Positions 25,273 to 35,938 of a DNA stretch of 64,000 nt are shown piece by piece. The position numbers were made by a program, and so were the translations under genes. Every line of letters begins with the position of its first letter. The first letter of the stretch is position 1. Origin of the DNA: Gloeopeniophorella convolvens (lineage: Eukaryota; Basidiomycota; Agaricomycetes; Russulales). The DNA lies in the NCBI GenBank assembly GCA_022496205.1, contig WTXD01000002.1:434001-498000 (forward strand), read 5' to 3'. Below the pieces are notes generated by a model, which worked only from the letters and a program-made list of their open reading frames with translations, did no database searches and was not told the origin of the DNA.

Positions 25273-26472
25273 ATGTCTCCCTCTCAACAGGTCAAGCCTG
25301 CTGCGCGGGCCCCTCAAGCGGAGCGACATCCCGCCCTGGATGTCGACGAACACAGCGATATCGCTCCTCCTCCTGGCGGAGGGCATGCTCCTCGCTCTGC
25401 CAGGGTTCAGCAAGAGGTTGCTCTCCTTACCACACTGACCACGGCCATCCCGGTGACCACCACTATCGTCACCAACGTTCCCGTTCCAAACGTACCCGGA
25501 GCCGCCGTCCCAACCACCATCGTGCAGGTCTCGACGTCGGTGGCAACCATTGTCATTTCTCAAGTTGTGTCATCGTCATCGACCCCGCCTTCAACTCTCA
25601 GTCTCCCGACAAGCAGTGGCTCGTCGAGCATTGTAACACCATCGTCACCTTCACCTGCGGATTCTTCGATTATAAGTACCCCGGCCCCACAAACCACGAG
25701 CTCTAGTTCCTCAAGCTCTAGCACACCTCAAGAAATGCCGATGTCATCTCCCCCTTCTGTCCTTGCCGACCATCACGGCACAACGGACGGAGCGAAGAAG
25801 TCCTCTGGCCTTTCTGGAGGCGCTATCGCCGCCGTGGTGATAGTCCTCCTCATCGTGCTAGGGGGCCTAGCCTTCTTCCTCTTCAGATGGCGTCGGATCA
25901 AGAAACGCCAAATGCGCCGCGCGACCTGGACCACTGGTCTGGGTGCACGCCCTCTGCAGGACTCTTCGTTCGTAGAGAAAGGCATCACCGACATGGACCC
26001 GATCTCGCCGTTCATGCACATGTCTGGCGCACCCCCCGCCCCAGCGACGGATGGACCTCCCCCGCCAGTCCCAACCATCACGCGCAAGGCGGCGCCGGTC
26101 TACACCCCCGACGCTCTCACGCCTCCGGCCCAGAGTTACAATAATCTCCCCGTCTCCCCCGCACGGAGCAGCCATTTATCGCCGACAACCACGACGTCCT
26201 CAGTATCAATCTCGGGAGCGACGACGGTCGTTCGCGTGACGTTCGTGCCTACGCTTCCGGATGAGCTGCTGATCACGCCTGGAGAGACGCTGCACATTCG
26301 GACTGAATTCGACGACGGATGGGCCATGTGCGTGAACGCACGTGGCGAGCAAGGCATGGTGCCCCTCGAGTGCCTCGACGGTGGCGGCGGGCAGTTTGTT
26401 GGGTTCCCGCCATCGGAATGGCGCAGCTCGAAGCGTGCAAGTTCCCTGCGCTCTGTATCCACGCGGGCGTGA
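25273..26472 (+). CDS. single-pass membrane protein with C-terminal SH3 domain
   Basis: Single exon, 399 residues from the ATG at 25273. The extracellular part is Ser/Thr/Pro-rich (SSSSTPPSTLSLPTSSG and similar runs), like a mucin-type stalk. One membrane segment (AIAAVVIVLLIVLGGLAFFL) is followed by FRWRRIKKRQMRR, giving a cytoplasmic C-terminus. The cytoplasmic tail has Pro-rich stretches and ends in an SH3 domain (about residues 315-375): VVRVTFVPTLPDELLITPGE, then DDGWAMCVNARGEQGMVPLE. The conserved DEL, GE, DDGWA and G-VP positions are present. The plan recalls fungal membrane sensors or scaffolds such as Sho1 or Fus1, but with a single membrane pass as in Fus1. The function is not established. 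A second gene of the same plan lies at 60529-61642. Confidence 0.78.
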   Translation: MSPSQQVKPAARAPQAERHPALDVDEHSDIAPPPGGGHAPRSARVQQEVALLTTLTTAIPVTTTIVTNVPVPNVPGAAVPTTIVQVSTSVATIVISQVVSSSSTPPSTLSLPTSSGSSSIVTPSSPSPADSSIISTPAPQTTSSSSSSSSTPQEMPMSSPPSVLADHHGTTDGAKKSSGLSGGAIAAVVIVLLIVLGGLAFFLFRWRRIKKRQMRRATWTTGLGARPLQDSSFVEKGITDMDPISPFMHMSGAPPAPATDGPPPPVPTITRKAAPVYTPDALTPPAQSYNNLPVSPARSSHLSPTTTTSSVSISGATTVVRVTFVPTLPDELLITPGETLHIRTEFDDGWAMCVNARGEQGMVPLECLDGGGGQFVGFPPSEWRSSKRASSLRSVSTRA

Positions 26473-27038
26473 GGTGCGCCACGCGTCTAGCTCAGCAACG
26501 CCGTTTCTCACAGATCACAGATGCACCGTTTCAACAGTTGTGTCGCCGAGATTACCGGACAAGACTATGTACGATACCTGTGCTGTACACAGCGCTTCCG
26601 CTCGTTTGGATTGTGAAGGATGTGCGCGTTACTAGGATAGAAGATACAAGGTGATACCGCCTTGCTTTATCACTTGGTCTACGTTCGGATTGTGCTTTGT
26701 ATTCTACGTCTTCAAATTCAGTGGGTTGGGGTACTTTTTTGTATGGAAAGCACGCGTTCCGTATGCCCGAATATTCCAGTAGTCGAGTCGCACAACTTTT
26801 GCTGGACACGCGACCGCATAGTGCGTCGATTGTGGGAAAAGAAGCCAAATTGAGCAGGCCGCCTACCGGATTTGGGAGCTGCCTTTGATGAAGCGGTTGG
26901 ATCTAGTGCTGGGCTGTGTTTGCCTCCGGTCTCCCCATTTCTCCTCTCTACACGCCACAGAGGACGAAATCTCCTCCTCTTTACCCCGCCCAGAAGTCCC
27001 TCACTTACGATCTTGTTCCCATCGCACCGCACAATACC
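26473..27038. other. intergenic region / possible 5' exon
   Basis: About 565 bp. The frame of the following F-box gene stays open upstream of its first ATG from about 26916 and passes a possible cag acceptor near 26953. Part of this stretch may therefore be a 5' exon or leader. Confidence 0.35.
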
Positions 27039-29180
27039 ATGCAAGCAACACCAACGGACGTCTGTATGGCACTGATGCAGTCAAAGTCAATTAAAGAACG
27101 GGAAGGTACGTGTCATCATTCTTGGCAGCTTAACTTCGGTTCTGAGCGGGGCCGTCGCGGAAGACCTGGCGTATGTTTTGCTGGCTTCTCTTCCTAGGTC
27201 GAGCCTTGTTAGCCTACAGAAGAAGATCGTCCCTCTTCTGCAGCTGGACGTGGTCGGGGTGCGTCCTTATATTCGTACCTTGGTGGCAGGTCTGAACGAT
27301 CCATCAGCTGCTTCCTACCGAGGTTGCGCTGCATATATTCTCCCACCTTTCGTCAAGAACCCTCCTGAGCTGTGGCTTGGTCAGTCGGCGATGGCGCACG
27401 CTTGCAGATGACTACACTCTCTGGAGGCGTCTCTGCACTACTCGGAGGTGGCACTGGAAAGAGCCTTCTTCATTTCGCCCTGCCATGTTCTTCGCTCCTT
27501 CCCAGGTTACCCAAAACGATACCGACGACGAGGGAATGGGCGACGAAGAGCTCGAAATGACATTCGAGGACCCCATGCGTATTATGGATGATTCTGGGTT
27601 CGCATCGTTGAGTCTCGACGACTCGATGGAGGATCTTCCTCTTTCCGCTTCAAGCATCGTGAGCCCTGCAGCGCGGTCATTCACCAGTCGGATCGGCGAC
27701 ACGAGGTCGGGTGCAGGGAGTCGCGGTCGCAAATCTGGGTCGCGTCATCCCTCTCCCGTGGCTGTTACGGCACAAGCGGCTCAGCATCTGCGGCCGAACT
27801 ACAAACTTCTGCATCTCACCCGTACTCGTCTGCAGCACCGCTTCCTCTCGGGGTCGTACCGCCTTTCTTCGCTCCAAGCACGCGGAACCCCTGGCTCGCA
27901 TACCAATACCATATACTGTCTCCAGCTCTACACATACCCGGGGACCGGTAATCAAGTTCTGTTCACGGGGTCCAAGGATCGCACCATCAAGGAGTGGGAC
28001 CTTTCTACTGGAGCTGTACTCCGGACCATCGAAGGTGTTCACGAAGGGAGCGTGTTGAGCATCTGTGTCTACGGCGGATATCTTGCCAGTGCGGGGAGCG
28101 ACAGTAATGTCGTGATATGGGACCTCGCCGAGAACAAGGTAGTCAAGGTCATTGACGACCATGAGGACAGCGTTCTGTGCGTTCGTTTCGACGCCACGCG
28201 ACTTGTGTCATGTTCCAAGGGTACGCCCACATTTGGAAACGCTCCTGCTCCGTGATAAACATTATCTTGCAGACCGCACTGTTCGTACCTACCTCTTCCC
28301 GGATCTCAGACCCCAACATACTATGACCGGTCACCGTGCTGCTGTTAATGCACTTTCTATTTCTCCGGCCCACATTGTTTCGGCCTCCGGTGATCGATCT
28401 CTCAGGCTCTGGGATGCTAATACGGGAATTCTCCTGCGCACGTTCGAGAACCATCACAGCCGGGGGTATGTCGTCCCTGCATTTCACTTGAGTAGCCCGA
28501 TGCTCAATACAACTCTGTGCGCTCCTTTGGGTAGTATTGCGTCCATCGACCTGGAATTCCCCCTCGTTCTGTCGGGCTCCTCTGACAAGCATATCAGGCT
28601 CTTCAACCTTGAATCGACGCTCGGCTGGTCAACGTCAGCCGAATTCGACGCGCAAGCTGCCGTGCCGTTACCGACGGCGGCTGCCATGGACGAGGACAGC
28701 GGCGAAGAAAACGCACCGCTTGCCGTTTGCCAAAACTGCGGAGTTAATGTCGGCATCGTCGACTCTGCACCGAGCAGATTGTCACAACCCGAAAGCGCGC
28801 ACAAATCCCGTCAACAATGCGCGCACGGCGACCTTGTGCGCAATGTGGCCATGGGAGGTGACCTCGTCGTCAGCGGCAGCTATGATTTCGGTGTCAAAGT
28901 ATGGGACCGTAAGACTGGCTGCCTCGTTGCCGATCTGGTAGGAGGACATACGGGCCGCATATTCTCTGTAGGCTTCGATTGCACGAAAGTGGGTGATGTC
29001 CACGGCTATAATGGAACTTTCCGTCTGATTAGCTTTCCAGGTTGTCTCCTGCGGAGAGGATCAGGTAGGCTATTGTACTTAACAGTACGTTCCCCGACAC
29101 TCACGGCCTCTTGTATCGCACAGCGGATCTGTATCTGGGACTTCGGATATGGCATGGACACTTCCTTCGTTAAATTGTAA
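27039..29180 (+). CDS. F-box / WD40 repeat protein (SCF substrate receptor)
   Basis: Probable substrate receptor of an SCF ubiquitin ligase, in the Cdc4/Met30/Pop1 class by architecture. Resolved 5' exons are 27039-27105, 27164-27258, 27308-28220, then 28273 onward. An N-terminal helix (DLAYVLLASLPRSSLVSLQ) precedes the F-box LLPTEVALHIFSHLSSRTLL, followed by VSRRWRTLADDYTLWRRL. An acidic low-complexity region separates it from WD repeats such as TGSKDRTIKEWDLSTGAVL, YLASAGSDSNVVIWDLA, HIVSASGDRSLRLWDANTG, LVLSGSSDKHIRLFNLES, LVVSGSYDFGVKVWDRKTG and the final ICIWDFG. Between WD blades there is an acidic insert with one CxxC pair (VCQNCGVNVG). I cannot tell which substrate class it serves. 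The start at 27039 is the first in-frame ATG and may be too short. Confidence 0.8.
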
Positions 29181-30838
29181 TTTCGTGACAGGCATCGGCG
29201 CTCCGGCAACCTCACAATTTCTCTGTTCAACATTCTCACTCGCATGTATATTCTACTCACACTTGTAAACAGTCTACCTCACTTCTTATTAATATACCCT
29301 CAGCATCTCGGATTCGGCAAGCAATGCGTCCCGTATCTCGTGTCTTGCGTTTTGGTCTGTTCTAGCGCCCCGACTTGTACATGGGTGTTATGCCTGTAAT
29401 TAGTTGGTGGCGTGACTGCTGATCCGCCCGGCGAAGGCTTACCATGCGTTGACTGCAGTAAGATGATGAATACCTTGGCATCCAACAGGCTTTACTCATC
29501 TGCTTGTTCTAGCTGCACATTCGCTATCGGCCGGCTCATCAAGCTGGCGACTCTCCATTGTCAAGTGCCGCAACGCCAGATGTCCATTACTCGCTTCATA
29601 GAGACCGTGGTTCAGTACTGTCGGCAGTGCTAAACTTGAAACGAGCCCGGTCTCCGCGGAATGCTGCCTTTTTCTCCGTCTCCGAGGAACCACGTAGCAA
29701 GGCAGACAGCTTGGCCAACATTCATCAATTGACTGCGTGTCCTCGTGCTTCCGACCACTGAGCTTGAAATTGGGACTTTCTTTGCCCCATGAGCCTTTGG
29801 ACCCGATTTCTGAAGCCCGCCACTCTGGCGGTTGGCTACGTTCCCGGAGGCATAACCAAGGAACAGCAGCTGATCCCTTCTACCCCAGCTGCCAGGTCGG
29901 AGGCGCGGGCCCCCCGAGGATCGGCGGCGATGTATCGCAACTGCGTCTCATCAAGTGGGGACCGTGACCAAGGAGATCGAGTTCCAATCGGGTGTAATTC
30001 TCGTTCCGCTAATCAACAAAACAACAATCCACTTCCACGTGGGCGGGTGCCCTGTGATTCGCCAACGCAACTATTCCACGCCCTCCGGGTAGGCTCGCCG
30101 CTTAATTGGCCGGGGGCCCGTACCGCCAGCGATGGTCGTTCGGACGTTCAGCCTGCACGTTTGCCGTACTATGGCTTGTTGGCTCTTTCTCACCTTAACA
30201 GCTTTTTCTCAGCATTCACCGTCGATGAAACAGTTGGAGCCACAAGGAAGACTATCTCTTTGTATTGACGCAGATTCCTGGATCTGGTCGGGCGTGACAC
30301 TCCCCTGATCTCTGCCACCTTACGCGTTAGGCACCACTTGTATCTCTTGAGCGTGGCAAATGTACTAACCATTCGCTGCAATCCAAACTTAGCCCCTTTG
30401 GTCAATATTCGTCCCTGCGCAAGTCTGTCGACGATCACCTACATGAGGAATCGCTCCAGCAAGCCGACTAACAGATACTGGAGAGCTGCACTCCCGTGCT
30501 TCTACAACTCGGTTAGGCGTCCCAAGAGAAATCTTCCTAACTCGGGAAAAAAAACATCTCAACCTGCTTTGAGGCGGTGAATCGCACATCTCAAGCGGCG
30601 CGAGCGCAGATGCCGACACGGAGGTAGCTATCTCTGCACCTTCCTATGGCATAGCACTTCGGGAGCCTCCTCTCCAGGGTTGGGTCGTCCACATCAGGAC
30701 CATTACCAGAGACAAGTTAAAAGAGCTCGACCATGCCTACAAATCCTCCAGTTCCACTTGCCAAGGCTCGACGCCCGCACTCATCAGTTGCTACATCCTC
30801 TCACCTTCCGCTATCCTTCAGCTATTCCTCGCACTACC
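29181..30838. other. 1.6-kb stretch without a supported gene
   Basis: Scattered frames of 60-160 codons (the longest 29789-30268 plus) show no recognisable domain or intron-joined continuation. The last 150 bp before 30839 are CT-rich and probably form the terpene synthase leader. Confidence 0.4.
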
Positions 30839-32083
30839 ATGTCTTCACCGAATTACTCGCCGATCAGCTCACCGACCCTCTCTCCCGTCTCGAGTTCCCC
30901 CCACTCGCCGGTCATCTCAGAGCGTGCGCTCTCGCCAACTCCTACAGTCGTCGACCCGACGTCCTTCGTCCTCCCTGATCTTGTTTCTCATTGTCCCTTC
31001 TCCCTCACGTACCACGACAACGGCGACGCCGTCGCAGCAGAATCTCTTGAATGGATCCTGTCATTCGTCCCCCATTTCACGCCGCGACAGGTCGTCGCAA
31101 CGCACGGATTACAGGCTGGGGAGCTCACAGCGTATTGCTACAATAACTGCTCGTCAGGCCGCCTGCGCGTCGTCAGCGACTTTATGAACTATCTCTTCCA
31201 CCTGGACAACATCTCTGATGGATATTTGGCCCGTGATGCCGCGGGGCTCGCTGACTGGGTCATGAACGCATTCGAGTGGCCAGATGCCTACCGCCAGATA
31301 TCCGGGAAGAGCGGCGGCGTCGACGAAATCAGCGCAGCAAAGTTAGCGAGAGAGTAAGCTACCCGCTGGATCCTCAGGTCGCCTCTTGCTGACCTCCGAC
31401 CCAGTTACTGGTCGCGCTGCATCCGCGACTGCGCCCCGGCCGTACAACAGCGATTCAAGTCGTCGATGCAGATGTTTTTCCAAGCAGTTCATCAGCAGGC
31501 CGCCTCCAGGACAAATAACGTCATCCCTGATCTTGAGACCTACATCGACATGAGACGGGATACCTCCGGTTGCAAGCCGGTGTTCGACCTCATCGAGTAC
31601 TCGCTTGATTTGGAGTTGCCCGACGAGGTTGTCGAACACCCGGTAATCATGGCGCTCAACCAAGGCGCCAACGACCTTGTGACATGGTCAAACGTGAGTG
31701 CTCTTTCGGACCTGTCCCCACCTGTCTCACACGGCGGCCTCAAGGACATATTTTCATATAACGTTGAACAATCTCGTGGCGACACACACAACATGATCTG
31801 TATTTTCATGGCCCACGACGGGCTCAGCCTCCAAGAAGCCATGGATCGCGTCGGCGATATGTGCAAAGAAACCATCGAAACGTTCGTCAAAAATCAGGCG
31901 TGGGTCCCATCATGGGGCCCTGAAATCGACAGGGACGTGGAGCTATACGTCCACGGACTCGAGGAGTGGCTCGTGGGGTCTCTGCATTGGAGCTTCATGA
32001 CCAAGCGGTACTTTGGTAACAACGGTCCCGAGGTGAAGGCGTCTCGAGTCGTGGAGCTCCTCCCTCCACGAAACAAGAATTAG
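30839..32083 (+). CDS. sesquiterpene synthase (class I terpene cyclase)
   Basis: Cyclises farnesyl diphosphate to a sesquiterpene; product unknown. Three exons (30839-31353, 31405-31693, 31745-32083) give 380 residues, normal for the fungal trichodiene-synthase-like group. The metal-binding motifs are present: the first aspartate-rich motif reads HLDNISDG (D-N-x-x-D rather than the commoner D-D/E-x-x-D). The NSE motif is NDIFSYNVEQ, formed exactly across the second intron. A Lys-Arg-Tyr triplet lies near the C-terminus (TKRYFG), in the position of the diphosphate-sensing RY pair. The first 40 residues are a Ser/Pro-rich extension (SPNYSPISSPTLSPVSS). No P450, transporter or regulator gene lies next to it, so this is a stand-alone synthase in this window. 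Confidence 0.9.
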
Positions 32084-33046
32084 TGGTGTCTGGGTTCTTG
32101 GTTATTTCTTGTTCACAGCGCGCCGCAGGCGTCGCGTTGCTTTTTTGAATGGTGGCACCACGAGTATACTTCTTGCTACTTACATTACCTGATATCGATC
32201 CTCTGATACTGCTCCGAAATGTACTTGAATGCTCGTTATAGTGACTTGACCACGATCCTTCGGCTGACCGGTTCCTTTCTCCCTCAACGGGGAGAGACCG
32301 CTCCCGTGTCCGCCGCACTCCCCCGCCGTCGATTGTCCTTGTAGGACTTATTTTCCGCTCACTCTGTCGTCCGAGCCGACTGACCAACCAGGCCCGGTTT
32401 TCTATGCCGGCTGATCAGCCAACACTGTATAACGACTGTCTTCCGTTACTAAGGTCGGCCTTAGGAGGCAACCAACACTGACCCGCGTGGCAGTGAAGAA
32501 TTTCGAAGCGGGACGCTGTACTGCACCTTACTGGCGGCCACAAGCCTAACAGTGGCTAGACTCAGCTGAGCACGTAGTCCCTTATCTTTGTGGGCTCACC
32601 CGGGTCGGAATATTTTTGGCTATTCTGGAGCTGGCGGGTCCGGATCTGGAGGGATTAGCGCATTGATGCCGCAACTTTGGCTCGGAGCACAAAGAGCTCG
32701 GAGCAGAACGTTGAAGACGAAGTCGGTTCCTGCTAGAGACCGTGTTGAGCATCAGCAAAACCGACCGAGATCGATGAGAGTTGATGAAACTCACTCTCGA
32801 TGATAGGTGTAAGCCTAAGACATCTCAAGGCGGTCAGGCGAAGACATACTAGTGAGATGCCGGTTGATCTACATCCTGCCATTGCTGTCTTGTCGTGATC
32901 AAGCCTCCATCAATGCGCATGTCTTATTATCTAGCTATGTCACTTTTATTGCCTCCTTGAAATGTCTATGTATTGCATCTACCAAGCTTTATCAAGTTCA
33001 TTCAGACTGTAGACTACATCACTGAAATATCAACGTATATAAACCC
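32084..33046. other. AT-richer intergenic region left of the repeat island
   Basis: About 960 bp with no frame longer than about 130 codons and no recognised content. Base composition shifts to AT-rich from about 32880 (for example catgtcttattatctagcta), close to the left end of the inverted-repeat element. Confidence 0.4.
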
Positions 33047-33052
33047 CGTTTC

Positions 33053-33076
33053 TATGGAGGCCGGGAGTGGACAGCT
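33053..33076 (+). repeat. left 24-bp terminal inverted repeat
   Basis: Exact reverse complement of 35915-35938, directly preceded by CGTTTC. Confidence 0.8.
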
Positions 33077-33222
33077 ACAAACAATCAATTTTCATGCTCG
33101 ATCGATCAGGTACACGCAAAAAAAAAACTAAATAATGGTGTAACCCTACACAAGTCCAAACGCATTTGGCTGTTGACGGTGTGACAGTCTCCGCAGATAT
33201 CGACGTCCGTCAGAACGACGGG

Positions 33223-34433
33223 GCCGTGCTCCATCACGGAGCACGGCAAACAGTTGGCGGCGCCGTCTCACAAAGTAAAAGAGATACCGTGCTCATCAGA
33301 GCACGGCGGAGTCTCGGCGCAGCGTCCATCGGGGCGCGCGCCATAATGCAGCGCCGGGATCGATGAGAGCGTGGGCAGAGGCGGAGGTGACGAAGACGTT
33401 GCGAGGATGGGGCTGCCACCCTTATCCGTGAGGTCGGGACCGTGAACGGGGTCGCCGTCCTCGGTCGAGGGAAGATTGCCATGCTCTGACGAGCGCCGCG
33501 GTGGAGCGAGTGGGTCGTGCGCGAGAATGCGCCGCGGCGCCATGAGGCGTGCGTTGTCGGCCTCGGTCATCTTCTGGGCGTCGCGTGCAAGCCGGCATGG
33601 CGACTTCAATAGAGGTGCGAGGGCGGAGCCGCAGCCCTCGCCCGTGGCAGCATGGCCATGCTCATTTAAGCACAGCGCCGGTTCCTTGCAGCGCCCGAGG
33701 GCGCGTGGATGCGATTCGGAGGTGCCGCGCGCGTCATGGCGCGACGGTGGAGACGGAGAGTACGACACGAAAGCGGGGTCGCCACCCTCAGTCTGAGGAG
33801 AGTTGCCGAGCGCGTCAGAGCGCTGCGGCGGAGCGGGAGGGCTGCACGCGAATATGCGCGGCGGCGTGGTGGTTGAATGAGATGTGGGAGCGCTGCATGG
33901 ACGCTTTGCGTACAGCAGAGGGGTGAACGACGATGTGGGGACGGGGCTGCCGCCCAAGTCCGGGGTGTTATGGCCCTGCTCGTTAGAGCATGGTGAGGAT
34001 TCCATGCAACGCGCAATGGCGCGCGGGTTTGAGTCGGAAGTGTCGCGTGCGGAGATGCGCAGCGGCACGGACTGTGGGATGACAGGGCTGCCGCCCTGTC
34101 TGTGGAGATGCTGTCGCGCTCTGATGAGCACGGCGGCGTCGTGAGGCGTGCGTTGGCGGCGTCGTTCGGCATGGAAATGCCGGGCGCGAGGTGACGCAGC
34201 GGCGGCGAGGTTGAAGGCACGAGGGCAGGGCCTTGGCCCTCACCCGCGGTGATGAAGCCGTGCTCGTTGGAGCACAGCGGTGGTTCCTTGCTGCGCGCGA
34301 CGGCGCACGGATTCGAGTTGGGGGTGCTAAGCGCATGAGGGCGCGGCAGCGCCGATTTCGAGTGAGACACGAGGACGGAACGGCCGTTCTCGCTCAGGGA
34401 AGAGATGCCACGCTCATCAGAGCGCCGCGGCGG
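33223..34433. repeat. array of degenerate hairpin-containing tandem repeats
   Basis: Nine copies of a short inverted repeat built on (G)TGCTC-loop-GAGCA(C), spaced about 64-190 bp apart, occur near 33223, 33287, 33480, 33656, 33809, 33976, 34113, 34259 and 34405. The best have 10-bp (33223-33247) and 8-bp (33287-33306) perfect stems; most of the others keep 4-6 bp. The loop is often ATCA, GTTA or TGAT, and most copies are followed by GCGGYGG. In minus-strand translation the units alternate between two peptide types, PPRRSsEhGNlPsTEdGDP and RCKEPxLCxNEHG. This gives a higher-order period of about 300 bp. Confidence 0.65.
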
Positions 34434-34556
34434 GGGTGAGAGTGGCGCGCGCGAGAGTGCGCGCCGCCAGCGTTGTGCTTGAGTGTGCTGCTCGTGCATG
34501 ACCTCCATCTGCAGCTCTACGCCCCAGAGTCCAGATGACAGGCTTTTCTGGAGCAC
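33268..34556 (-). pseudogene. minus-strand repeat-peptide frames, probably non-functional
   Basis: Two long open frames (34556-33666 and 34131-33268) each encode part of the alternating Pro/Ser/Arg-rich repeat peptides, but in different registers. The repeat peptide recognisable in the first frame continues in the second only after a frame change near 34100. No start context, introns or known domain is seen. These frames may simply be by-products of the GC-rich tandem array, or the decayed remains of a repeat protein. Confidence 0.3.
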
Positions 34557-35108
34557 TAGCCAGCGTGCCTGGCAGTTTGAACTACATCCTCTGGTTGCAA
34601 GACATCAATGTTGCGCACTCACGCGACGTGCACAACTCGGACACCACGCCGGTGTACAGCATCGATACACACATGTCCCTCTATTCACGATGTGGGCATC
34701 ATAATTGAGTTGTTTTATTGTGTAGTCTCTCTGCGCATCGTCTTGTCACAAGGGCGGGGCTTGGTTTGATTTCGTGTGCAAGTGCTGGGGAAGAAAGGGT
34801 TGAGCGAAGCGGAAATGGAAGTGTGCAGCTTGAAGGCATCAGGAAGAGGTCCGGGAGAGCGGCCCGGTTGGAAACTTGAGTGCAGAATGTCGCGCCTCGT
34901 CGCGCGACTTGCTATAGAGCCTGGGTAAGTTACACGCTAGACAGCTCACCGTACTCGTGCCGTTCAACCTCCGTGCGCATGCTCTACAGATAGTCTAGCC
35001 ATGGTGCATGCAGCATTTAATAAGGACCACAAAAGCATGAAAACTAACTTCAACTCGCGATTGTGTGAGTGCACTGTGACTATGTGACAGCCATATACCG
35101 ATCAACGT

Positions 35109-35829
35109 TACTATCGGGGACCGGGATATGCACATGGATGTGCATTTCCCGGTCCTTCTGGGTCAATCCTTCACATATTCTCTTGAAACTCTGCATTTAC
35201 ATTCCCTGATATCTTTCTCGTGTATGTACCAAGTTTCAAATTTCTTTATTAAGATCTGAGTGTGCCAGGACGAAGCCGAAGTCGAGGCAAAAGTGCCTGC
35301 AAGAGTGCGCGCTTGTCACGAACCGTCACGCTTGCCGGACTGCCGACCACTCATAGATTGGATCTTATCATGGACCAGGACCCACTGATGCACATTTGCG
35401 CAGCGCGCTGCAGCGCGTCGTTCACGCGCTCCGGTGGCGGAGCTTGAATCACCTCTGTCACGCTTACAGCCCCTCCAGAGGAAAGCCTCTTGTACACGAT
35501 GTTCTGCCCATATGCACGACACGAAAAGTGCAGGTGAAGTAGATATGTATTAGTTCATTTCACATACCAAGTTTCATGGAATATAAGTGATTGGCTCCCT
35601 TGTTCCTGGAGGATTGGTGACTATGCACATCAATGTCCTGGAAACACCGATTTCCCCAGCATCATCCAGGTGCTCAATCAACTCCAAACTTCGCAACAAT
35701 GTAGAATGTATAGATATAGACATTGTGTAAAAAGACTAAGAGATTCTATGCAGCCAATTCTGTGCGCGGGGTCGATCTTTCCGAAATGTGCATTTCCCGG
35801 TCCTGTGCATATCCCGGTCCGCGATAGTA
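35109..35829. mobile_element. 717-bp MITE-like element with TIRs and TA duplication
   Basis: The 24-bp left end at 35111-35134 (begins CTATCGGGGACCGGGATATG) matches the reverse complement of 35804-35827 with one mismatch (7th base). TA flanks both ends (35109-35110, 35828-35829), as after Tc1/mariner-type insertion. Each end also carries a closely related 18-bp subterminal copy (ATGTGCATTTCCCGGTCC) at 35138-35155 and 35786-35803. At the left it faces the terminal copy and makes a hairpin; at the right it lies in tandem with it. No transposase is present. An internal 12-bp direct repeat, taccaagtttca, occurs at 35227 and 35565. Confidence 0.7.
35118..35155. repeat. perfectly placed long hairpin at left MITE end
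   Basis: GGACCGGGATATGCACAT and ATGTGCATTTCCCGGTCC are inverted copies (17 of 18 pairs) separated by only GG. The segment can form a very stable stem or cruciform. Confidence 0.8.
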
Positions 35830-35914
35830 GGTTCACAAAGCACGGAAACCTTTCCTCATCCATAATCACGTGTCCACCAGTTGCCATAATTGGTTTGTTT
35901 GTCCTTTCGATCGC

Positions 35915-35938
35915 AGCTGTCCACTCCCGGCCTCCATA
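35915..35938 (-). repeat. right 24-bp terminal inverted repeat
   Basis: Exact reverse complement of 33053-33076, directly followed by CGTTTC. Confidence 0.8.

Noticed and set aside
29789..30268. 159-codon plus-strand frame
   Set aside because: No domain, no conserved start context and no intron-joined partner; the neighbouring sequence changes frame repeatedly.
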